Shown here: positions 1 to 6,796 of the stretch, one piece after another
Layout: every line of letters begins with the position of its first letter
Numbering within the stretch: the first letter of the stretch is position 1
Origin: Sanchytrium tribonematis
Lineage: Eukaryota > Sanchytriomycota > Sanchytriomycetes > Sanchytriales > Sanchytriaceae
Direction: 5' to 3'
Length of the DNA: 11,794 bases
NCBI GenBank assembly: GCA_018985235.1
Contig: JADGIG010000246.1
Coordinates: forward strand, 1 to 11,794
Translations under genes and position numbers: made by a program
The notes under the pieces: model-generated
Databases searched by the model: none
Told to the model about the DNA's origin: nothing
The model's input: only the letters and a program-made list of their open reading frames with translations

Positions 1-186
1 AAGATTGGTTTTGATAAGTTATCTGAGATTTCCTCCTAGTCAGATGATTTTCATTTTCAGGACATCGTAAATTGATTTGATTTGCGGAACAAGATCTTGA
101 GGTGATCTAGGACATGTCATCTACATTTTTGTCTGATTCTTTACTTCGAGAAAAAAAGGCATAATGTTTTTAAAAGGCCAACAGAA
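1..186. other. Left flank and 5' region of the DRC7-like gene
   Basis: No gene can be supported in bases 1-113. All three forward frames carry stops; one frame is open only from base 2 to the TAA at 67-69 (22 codons) and could be the tail of a gene to the left, but nothing in it is recognisable. Closer to the next gene, an ATG at 114 opens a 16-codon frame ending in TAA at 162-164. The frame of the DRC7-like gene itself is open upstream of its ATG back to the TGA at 103-105. The region presumably holds the promoter and 5' UTR of that gene; I see no clear promoter motif. Confidence 0.4.
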
Positions 187-1743
187 ATGCTGGGTTCTCA
201 GATTCACTCATATTTGTCATTAGTCAGACTAAGTACTTCTGAAAAATCAGACGATATATGCCTAGATTTAATGAATGCAGTGGAGCAGACTGAATCTTCG
301 AGTGAAGAAATTAGGCTTTTACCAGAAATAGTACGCAGTAAGTTTGCAAGCCCGCTTGAATGCGCCTTTATGTTAATGAATGAGGCCAACACAATTAACA
401 AGACCGCGTTCTTGTGTTATGGAAAAATTGATGAAATGCTAAACAAGCCTTTGGCATACTATCAAATGAGCCAAACATTATTGTCAAACAATGAAATGAA
501 AACCTTTTCTGGCAGGTTCATTGATGGTTATTTCGTTGTAATAGATGGTCTAGGCTATATACCTCATTTATTACTAAAATTTGAATTACTAAAAGGGGTT
601 TCCTTTGTTCAATTTTGCGTAACACCTATTAATATATTAGAATTAAATTTGAGTATGGATCAATGGAAAGATATGAATTTTAGGGTCTCTGAAGCTCCGG
701 ATTTTGTTTTGACGAACCATAAAAGTGAGCCTTTGTTGTCGTTTAAAAACAAGTATCCAAATAATTATAAAAAATATGAGCTAAGAGATGGCTTGGTAGA
801 ATTACATGAAGAAAGGCTGGATTGTTTATCAAAATGTGTGGTAGAATATAGTAGCGAGAATTGTATTAACAGTATGGTGCGTGAATATTATCGCAATAGG
901 CCTGATTTTCTCTTAATTAGAGAAATCGTCCCAGCTACAAATTGTGTGAAAGAACATTTTCAATTTGGAAGAAAAGATGGTCTTAAATCACTTTCTTTAA
1001 GGGATATTCCATTATATTACGAATTTTATGATGTGAGAATGGAATGCTTAGTATCAAGATCTATTGGAGAAAGTATTGTGGATAGATTTTCGCTAAGGCC
1101 CGATAGCTTATACAGTCGTACCTATTTTCAAAATATTTATTTAAATATTTATGAAAAAGGTTTTAAAGTAATAAGTCTGGAATTCAATGCATTAAATGAT
1201 CATATTAAACTTGTTTTTCCAAAAATGAAGAATTTAATGAATCCTTTTGTAATTTTAGAAAAAAATTCGTTATCTAGCGAGACAAAAGAACCATTTAGCA
1301 TTGTGAAGTGCTGCTCGGTGGATCTTGCACATTCGAGAGAACTTGAGAACCGTATCGAAGATTTTTTTGAGTTTGCTGCCTACGAAATCACCAAGATTTT
1401 GAATGAAAGAACAGAAATTCAAACAAAATTAGATTCTATATTGAAAGACCGCAATTCGCAAGAGAAAGTGGCAAATGATATCGAACCAGTCTCTCAGAAA
1501 AATAATCTCTCGATCAAAAATTTAGTGCAAATATTCAAAGAGCAGACAAATTCCATCGATTCAATGAAGGACTTTTTTGAATCGCAATATAATATCCGTG
1601 TAGGAATTTTAACCAAAAAATTGTCAGAAGCAAGAGAAAAAGGAGCAGACCATAAAGTAGAGAGCGAAGTAATTTTATCTAGATTGTCAAAAATCAAGGA
1701 AGAAAAAATTGAAAAAATTAAAAATTTTACTGCACTATTATAA
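187..1743 (+). CDS. DRC7: DRC7-like dynein regulatory complex (nexin-DRC) subunit
   Basis: Probable homologue of DRC7 (CCDC135), a subunit of the nexin-dynein regulatory complex that links axonemal doublet microtubules and regulates dynein in motile flagella. The 518-residue protein carries a repeated motif typical of the family, an aromatic residue followed by R-x-D-x-L. Copies lie around residues 200-205 (RDGLVE), 233-242 (YYRNRPDFLL), 257-266 (HFQFGRKDGL), 277-289 and 299-309 (RFSLRPDSLY). Residues 160-205 also match the family segment before the first repeat. Residues 55-80, with Cys59, resemble the degenerate transglutaminase-like core. The C-terminal part, from about residue 380, is helical and charged, probably coiled coil. 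Animal DRC7 is about 870 aa as I recall it; the shortfall is mostly at the N-terminus and in a linker after the transglutaminase-like part. The first in-frame ATG was taken as start, but the in-frame codons just upstream (VFKRPTE) may be coding. The stop is followed immediately by a second TAA. Confidence 0.8.
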   Translation: MLGSQIHSYLSLVRLSTSEKSDDICLDLMNAVEQTESSSEEIRLLPEIVRSKFASPLECAFMLMNEANTINKTAFLCYGKIDEMLNKPLAYYQMSQTLLSNNEMKTFSGRFIDGYFVVIDGLGYIPHLLLKFELLKGVSFVQFCVTPINILELNLSMDQWKDMNFRVSEAPDFVLTNHKSEPLLSFKNKYPNNYKKYELRDGLVELHEERLDCLSKCVVEYSSENCINSMVREYYRNRPDFLLIREIVPATNCVKEHFQFGRKDGLKSLSLRDIPLYYEFYDVRMECLVSRSIGESIVDRFSLRPDSLYSRTYFQNIYLNIYEKGFKVISLEFNALNDHIKLVFPKMKNLMNPFVILEKNSLSSETKEPFSIVKCCSVDLAHSRELENRIEDFFEFAAYEITKILNERTEIQTKLDSILKDRNSQEKVANDIEPVSQKNNLSIKNLVQIFKEQTNSIDSMKDFFESQYNIRVGILTKKLSEAREKGADHKVESEVILSRLSKIKEEKIEKIKNFTALL

Positions 1744-1747
1744 TAAA
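1742..1747 (+). terminator. AATAAA polyadenylation signal overlapping the DRC7 stop codon
   Basis: A perfect AATAAA starts at the second base of the TAA stop codon at 1741-1743. Cleavage 10-30 nt downstream would fall inside the last codons of the convergent RasGEF gene. That it is used is inferred from the hexamer and position only. Confidence 0.5.
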
Positions 1748-1761
1748 TTATATTTACTAAT

Positions 1762-4327
1762 TCACGTTCTTGGTTCTGCCTGTAATGAGAGCTGGTACGC
1801 AATTTCTTCGGACATCACTGGGTAGGTTTGGATATAATTGATCAAATCTGGAACTGGTTGCAAATTATATCCCTCTTTTTGAAAATATTTTAATTCTAGC
1901 ACAATTGATGCCATCTTTTGATACTTTTGGAAGTTGATCATTCCATTCTCATGGACATTTTTGGAGTAGGTGTCAAGAAATACTAAATCGCTTTGTACAA
2001 TTCCTACGTAAAATAATAATACCAGGAAATGGAATGCAAGGAAGCGTCATCTCCCGTATGCATTTTCGTAAATTCTTGAAATTGGACTCGGTGCTCATAA
2101 GAGTATTCAGATCTCTATGAATTTGTTGAATTTTGTTCGAAATACCGGCTTTTGTTTTTTTCATCCTATGAAGTGCAGAGTGCGACAAAGCTGCAAGAAC
2201 CTCTTTCACTCCATTGTAATTTCTCAATTTTTCTAATGCTTGGGCGATAAGTATGAGTTTTTCAATGGCCTGTGTACGAACCTTAATGTCTTTAATATTA
2301 ACAATCTCACTTACAAACCACATGATCAAATGATTTGAAAATTTAGCCATACGGATCAGATTTGGAGCCTTCTTTTCTTTGTCAGATGCCATCCAAGATT
2401 TTTGAATAAGTTCTTCTGCTTTTAATTGTGAAAATAATTCAAATTCAATCAATGAAATTTGTCTAGCAATTTCAACAGCGTCTATCTCTAACAAATTAAC
2501 GCGATAATCATCAGAAGATGTGTTGAAATTATTAACGGTAACTTCAATCGTGAAAGAGTCGCCAAGTGGAATTCTTCGCGAAATTTCAACTGGCCCATTT
2601 TCCGATTGAATGCCGTACCTTTTGGCAAGTTGTTTTGGCAGAATGGGCTTTAATCTTGACTGGCTTTTGTCATCCAGTAGTATGGGAGTAGCCATAGTAC
2701 GGATTCCTGTCAAAGTGTCGTTTTTCTTAATTAGCTCAGCGACTTTTTGCTGTTTGTCAGCCGATAGCATCGGCCTAATAGTAATTATATCTTTTAATTT
2801 TGATCTCAACTCTACATTATTTGCAAAATCATCCCAATAATTCTTAATCCAATGGCATAGAATGTCTCTCAAACGAATTTCGTAAACGGGTCTGTGAGTT
2901 TCTTGGTCCTTTACAATTATATTAAAAAAAGCTTCCAACTCATCCAGTACAAATTGAGGAGTCGTAAATTCTCTATATGTCAAGAAAAAGTTGTCGATGA
3001 AAATCGAGTCGTAAGTTGGACATTGCAGCAATCTTTGCACTAATTTAGATGGAGTTCCACCCTTGACTTCTTGCAAAGCATTTTCGTTTTCAACAATTAT
3101 AATTCCCTGCTCTTCTTCTTCTTTTGTCGGGGATCGTAATTGCTCCAAAAGCTCTTTCTTTATGTTTGTTCTGCAATGAATCAATTGCTCCTGAAGCTGA
3201 TTCCGGTGTTCTTCTAAAGATTTTACCATCGCTTCCAAGTGCCTTATTTTCTCAGCGGCTTCGCTCGGGGTTCCTGGAGATACAGCCACTGCAGAATCAA
3301 TTTTACTTTCCTTATCAGAAGAAGTTGTATTCTTTCTAATTAAGGTGGGAGTTGTAGGTTCATTATTTGTGGTCGACCTGGAGAGACTTTTGAATTTTGA
3401 AGTTTCTTTATTTTCATCAATTGAATGAGTAAGATCTGTGGAAAAAAGAGGCTTATCTTCAATATTTAGACTCAATTGCAGGGGAATGTTTCCGTTCAAG
3501 TTGTTGCTATTAGAGCTTCCTACTGAGCCCGAGTGTGGTTTACCTTTTTGTTCGAATGCTTTCTTTTTTAAACTGTCTAACTGGTGTTGATGTTGTGACT
3601 GAAATTCTTTAATTAGATTAGAATAGTACAACACATTTTGGTTTGTTTCCCTTTCGTAAAAAAGGTGCTTATTTTTGTAAAAATTGATTTGAGCATCCTT
3701 TGTGGCAAGCATGTCTTGTAAATACTGGACATAGTCCATTAAGCGAGTCTCTCCATTTTCAACACCTGCTACGTTCTCAAGAATCTTGATTTTTTGTTCA
3801 GTCGTTAGCTTTTCTCTGATTAAATGTTTAACTTGTGACTTGACTGTATCCTTAAAATCTGTGTATTGTGCGACAATCTGAAGCAATGATTTGCTAACTA
3901 ATTCGACATCTCTTGGCAATTTTTTCTTTATTTCTTCAAATTGAGATTCTTGCTGGACATGAGTTAGGAGGAGCATCATCTCTGTTTTTGCTGTTCTAGA
4001 TACATCTAAAGGCAACTCTCCAAAATCGTTGACAAGATTTCTGTTTGCTCCACGATCTAATAATATTCTTAAACAGTCATCATTTCCAAATGCACTAGCA
4101 TAATGAACAGCAGTGTTGTTATATTGATCTCTGGCATTGATGTCGACCTCGTCTAACAATCGTCTCAAGATCGCAGGTTGATTTAATAAAACTGCATAAA
4201 AAGATGCAGGTGCTTTCATTTTTGGAACTGGCTTATTTAAACTGCCGCGATTTTTAGCTATATATTTATCTACCGCTTCGTAATCTGCTGAAGCTATCAT
4301 ATCAAGTAAAAAATCATCAACAGGCAT
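1762..4327 (-). CDS. Ankyrin repeat, coiled-coil, RasGEF (Cdc25-type) guanine nucleotide exchange factor
   Basis: A Ras-family GTPase exchange factor, expected to promote GDP release and so activate a Ras or Rap-like GTPase at membranes. The CDS is join(complement 4327..2023, 2003..1762), 848 aa once a 19-nt intron is removed. Order of parts: ankyrin repeats at about 36-111 (for example NNTAVHYASAFG and GELPLDV); a helical, coiled-coil stretch at about 130-260; a Ser/Asn/Thr-rich linker at about 265-350; a second coiled coil at about 355-400; a RasGEF_N/REM domain at about 422-530 (FLTYREFTTP); and the catalytic RasGEF domain from about 610 (LLEIDAVEIARQI) to the C-terminus. The conserved segment LPCIPFPG is split by the intron at Gly769. 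Unspliced, the frame runs into a TGA at 1973-1975; spliced, it continues as IVQSDLVFLDTYSKN, completing the domain. Start is the first ATG of the open frame. The target GTPase cannot be named. Confidence 0.9.
2004..2022 (-). other. 19-nt spliceosomal intron in the RasGEF gene
   Basis: Minus-strand sequence GTATTATTATTTTACGTAG. Removing it joins CCT G to GA ATT (phase 1) and restores the conserved RasGEF segment PFPG-IVQSDLVFLD, followed by 80 codons of well-conserved C-terminal catalytic domain. Retention gives a frameshift and a stop at 1973-1975. An A at intron position 14 lies in TTTAC, a YTNAY branch-point-like context. Confidence 0.92.
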
Positions 4328-4408
4328 ATGAAAGCCACACGACTTTTGAGCTAAATAAAAAAGCCTAGTTTTAATGAGGTTTTAACCAACATAAAGGGCT
4401 GCGAATTG

Positions 4409-4414
4409 TTTATT
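4409..4414 (-). terminator. AATAAA polyadenylation signal of eIF3g
   Basis: A perfect AATAAA on the minus strand 10 nt after the eIF3g TAG stop, in the 97-bp spacer before the RasGEF ATG. Position and sequence are the only evidence. Confidence 0.55.
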
Positions 4415-4424
4415 TTATGTGAAT

Positions 4425-5151
4425 CTACAATTTCCTGGGCTGGGACTCTTCCACACCCAAAATAACATTTCCAAATTTACGACCATCTATTTCTTTAATG
4501 GCTCGCTGCACTTCTTCTGGAGTCAAGTAATTTACATAAGCATAACCCTTGGCTTTACCATCAATAATAGGCAAATACATTCTTGTCACCCGCCCAACTT
4601 TACCCATTAGTTCCCTTAAATCATTCTCAGTACACTCCGGAAATAAATTACTAACTCTAACAGAATAGGAGACGGCTAAATAAAAACGAATTACGCATAG
4701 CTGAGGAAATTCCAGCTTCCATCTGCTTCCTTCTGCTAGGAGGAATATATTTGGACGCTTGAGGCTCGGGCATTGAAGCAGACTCTTTCACTTCTGTATT
4801 GGATGTCTTCATTAAATCTTTGTTTGGACATCTCATGCTCAAATGTTCACCAGAACAAAATCGACAACGAATTGAGCCAACCTTTTTTACTTCTTGCTTA
4901 AATTGCTCGTCCTGTGAATTTTCGATTTCTTTTGAATCTAAAGAAAGCTTGACTATAATATTGTCAGACTCCTTTAGTGAAAAAGACTTGTAATCACCAA
5001 ATTTTGGAATTTTTCTCTCATGAATTCTTTTAAACTTCTCGATCAGATTTGGAGATTGCGTAGTTCTTTGTATGCTTAAATTTTCACCATTTCTTTTAGT
5101 CATAATTGTCAAAGTGCAACCTTCATCTCCGAAACTTAATTGAGTTGCCAT
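4425..5151 (-). CDS. EIF3G: Translation initiation factor eIF3 subunit G
   Basis: Subunit g of the eIF3 complex, which binds the 40S ribosome and supports mRNA recruitment, scanning and reinitiation. The CDS is join(complement 5151..4695, 4675..4425), 235 aa. It has a CCHC zinc knuckle with spacing C-x2-C-x3-H-x4-C (Cys96, Cys99, His103, Cys108), the eIF3g-specific spacing, followed by CPNKDLM. A SKYIPPSRR motif at 133-141 precedes the RNA recognition motif at about 155-232, with RNP2-like VRVSNL (158-163) and RNP1-like KGYAYVNY (195-202). A 19-nt intron between codons 152 and 154 separates the zinc-knuckle half from the RRM; without splicing there is a TAG just after it. Start is the ATG at 5151, the first ATG of this frame; an apparently longer frame from 5181 begins with TTG. 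It is shorter than human eIF3g (about 320 aa), lacking much of the N-terminal tail. It shares a 178-bp divergent promoter with MNS1. Confidence 0.92.
4676..4694 (-). other. 19-nt spliceosomal intron in eIF3g
   Basis: Minus-strand sequence GTAATTCGTTTTTATTTAG. Removing it joins ATG C to CC GTC (phase 1), and the frame continues VSYSVRVSNLFPECTEN, the missing first strand of the RRM. Intron position 14 is A in TTTAT. Confidence 0.92.
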
Positions 5152-5170
5152 AGGTCTTTTCGAGGGGCAT
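5123..5170 (-). other. Out-of-frame upstream ATG overlapping the eIF3g start
   Basis: An ATG at 5170 opens a 15-codon frame ending in TGA at 5125-5123. It begins 19 nt before the eIF3g ATG and ends inside its coding region in another frame. If included in the mRNA it would be an overlapping upstream ORF; if transcription starts downstream of it, it is irrelevant. The transcription start is unknown. Confidence 0.3.
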
Positions 5171-5329
5171 TCAACGGACAAGAAATTAAGATATCACAGG
5201 TGGAAACCTGACTCACCACATTTTATGAGACTCAGTGATCGCTGAAGAAATCTTGGCATACTTTATAAAATTTTGTATTTTTCTGACGCGTTGGCCATTT
5301 TTTGAATTTAAAGCCATCTCAAATTTTCA
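5152..5329. promoter_or_regulatory. Divergent promoter between eIF3g and MNS1
   Basis: The only head-to-head intergenic region in the window. It contains a GCN4/AP-1-like TGACTCA at 5209-5215, a related perfect palindrome TGAGACTCA at 5226-5234, an inverted repeat CAGGT-GGAA-ACCTG at 5197-5210, and a TATA-like TATAAAA at 5264-5270 about 60 bp before the MNS1 ATG. These are short matches that could occur by chance; regulatory function is inferred from location only. Confidence 0.4.
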
Positions 5330-6670
5330 ATGTTCCAATATCAATTAGATGAAAAACAGAAAGACGAGAATCTGGCCAGAGCTTTAATGGCGCAAGAGAA
5401 GAGAGTCCATTTTAGAAGAAATAATCGCATTGCCGTAGAATTTGAAAAAGAGAGGTTGGAGCTAGAGGAAATGATAAAGCAAAAAGAACTAAAAGAGACT
5501 CAAATGCTGAAATTTAAGCAATTGCAAGATGAAGAAGAAAGAGTTGAAAATCAAAAGAGGAATGCATTAAGACATCAAAAAATGAGACAGTTAGCACGAG
5601 AAAATCATGAAGTGAGATATTTGAAATCTCAACTCCAAGAATTGCTTACAAAAAAACAGCAACATGTACAAATAGAGCAGCATCTAATAGAGAAGGAATT
5701 AAGGCAGCTAGAAAAAGAGAAACTCAGGGTGGAAATTGATCATAAGGTTCATGATTTTGAAGTTGATCTTCAAAAGGAAGAAAACATTTCTAAAGAGCAC
5801 CAAAACTGGTATAAAGAAAGTCTAGACGCACAATTGGTAGACATTGAGCTGCGTCAAGAGCAAATGTTCCAAGAATTTTTAAAGGAAAAACATTTAATTG
5901 ATAATTTGGTCAAAACAATTCAGGAAGAAAACGCACTATTCTCGCATCAAAAACAAATAGATAAGATGCAAGTAAGACAGTATATTAAGGACTTTTTAGC
6001 GGAACAAGACAAATACAAGGAGAAACAAAAGCTTTTGGAGAAAGTAGAAAATGATAAAATCAAAGAGTACGTTGCCCAGAAAGAGTCAAAAAAAGCAGAA
6101 GATAGTCACAAAAGGAACGCATTAGACGAAGTTCGAGACAAAATTTATGAGCAACTTGCTGCTAACATAAAACAACGAGATATCGAACAAAAGGAAAGAG
6201 AAGAAATAATATTTCAAGTCGCAAGGCAAAAACAAGACGAAAAAGAAAAACAAGACATCGTCAAGGAATTCGAAAAACGAACAAATGAAAAAATAATTTT
6301 ACTAGATTCTTATAAGCACCATCTACTTTCCAAACAAGAAAGTCGGAAAAAAGATTTAGATATAAAAATAAAAGAAAAGGAAAGGTTATTGGAGCAACTC
6401 AAAGAAGACAAAGCTTTAGAGCAGCTAACTTTGGCTGCTAAAAAGCGACGGATGGCTACATACCACCATGAGTTATCCTTACTAGTCGCATATAAACAAA
6501 AAATGCAAGTAGATTTAGAAAACAGTGAAAAAGAACTGACGCTTAAGCTGCTCAAGATAGATCAAGAAAAGGAAGATCTGATCGCGAATGAGAAGAAAAA
6601 AATTGTAGCTGAATATAGCACTAAGTTACAAATTCCGGAGATCGAGCTTGTGAAATATATAAATAAATAA
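5330..6670 (+). CDS. MNS1: MNS1-like trichohyalin-plectin homology coiled-coil protein of the axoneme
   Basis: Probable homologue of MNS1, a coiled-coil protein found inside doublet microtubules of motile cilia and needed for axoneme assembly. The 446-residue protein is nearly all charged alpha-helix rich in Glu, Lys and Gln, the composition of the TPH domain (trichohyalin-plectin homology) superfamily. Segments that look family-specific rather than generic coiled coil include FLKEKHLIDNLV (about 184-195) and YIKDFLAEQDKYKEK (about 219-233). The length is close to the roughly 495 aa of the vertebrate protein. ATG at 5330 is the first in frame and gives the family-like N-terminus QLDEKQKDENLARALMAQE. 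No signal peptide, membrane segment or intron is seen. Generic coiled-coil similarity makes other TPH proteins (for example CFAP45 or CFAP53 types) possible alternatives. Confidence 0.75.
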   Translation: MFQYQLDEKQKDENLARALMAQEKRVHFRRNNRIAVEFEKERLELEEMIKQKELKETQMLKFKQLQDEEERVENQKRNALRHQKMRQLARENHEVRYLKSQLQELLTKKQQHVQIEQHLIEKELRQLEKEKLRVEIDHKVHDFEVDLQKEENISKEHQNWYKESLDAQLVDIELRQEQMFQEFLKEKHLIDNLVKTIQEENALFSHQKQIDKMQVRQYIKDFLAEQDKYKEKQKLLEKVENDKIKEYVAQKESKKAEDSHKRNALDEVRDKIYEQLAANIKQRDIEQKEREEIIFQVARQKQDEKEKQDIVKEFEKRTNEKIILLDSYKHHLLSKQESRKKDLDIKIKEKERLLEQLKEDKALEQLTLAAKKRRMATYHHELSLLVAYKQKMQVDLENSEKELTLKLLKIDQEKEDLIANEKKKIVAEYSTKLQIPEIELVKYINK

Positions 6671-6671
6671 A
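6666..6671 (+). terminator. AATAAA polyadenylation signal overlapping the MNS1 stop codon
   Basis: AATAAA covers the TAA stop at 6668-6670; a second AATAAA at 6662-6667 lies in the last codons. The arrangement matches the DRC7 gene. Use is inferred. Confidence 0.5.
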
Positions 6672-6796
6672 TTTTAACGATATTCAACATCTAGAGTGCT
6701 TTAAAATATTCCATAGTAACTTATGGAGAAAATTTTCAAGTGGTCGTCTGAGTGATGTTATGATCTCCGTTTTCGTATTTTTCTTTGGTAAAACAA
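6671..6796 (+). promoter_or_regulatory. Spacer and presumed 5' region of INO80
   Basis: A 126-bp AT-rich spacer between two genes on the same strand. It must hold the MNS1 cleavage region and the INO80 promoter. ATGs at 6724, 6755 and 6760 lie upstream of the chosen INO80 start in other frames, opening frames of 10, 2 and 36 codons. The INO80 frame itself has a TGA at 6761-6763. No convincing promoter motif is visible. Confidence 0.35.

Noticed and set aside
166-184. A 19-nt GT-AG stretch just before the DRC7 ATG
   Set aside because: It lacks the GTA start and TAG end shared by the three real introns, and joining across it would connect to a frame that already has a TAA at 162-164.
2610-3339. 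Plus-strand frames at 2610-2840 and 3124-3339 inside the RasGEF gene
   Set aside because: They are antisense to conserved RasGEF and coiled-coil sequence, with no recognisable product.
4608-4656. Reading the two halves of eIF3g as two separate genes or a pseudogene with a frameshift
   Set aside because: A single consensus 19-nt intron restores the complete RRM with conserved residues, so a broken gene is not needed.
5240-5259. A 20-nt GTATG...CAG stretch (minus strand) upstream of eIF3g as a possible 5' intron
   Set aside because: It has the wrong length and a CAG rather than TAG end, lies in noncoding sequence, and no frame needs it.
5194-5259. A 21-codon minus-strand frame starting MPRFLQRSLSLIKC upstream of eIF3g
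   Set aside because: It is too short, has no join to the eIF3g frame by a consensus micro-intron, and is most likely promoter sequence.
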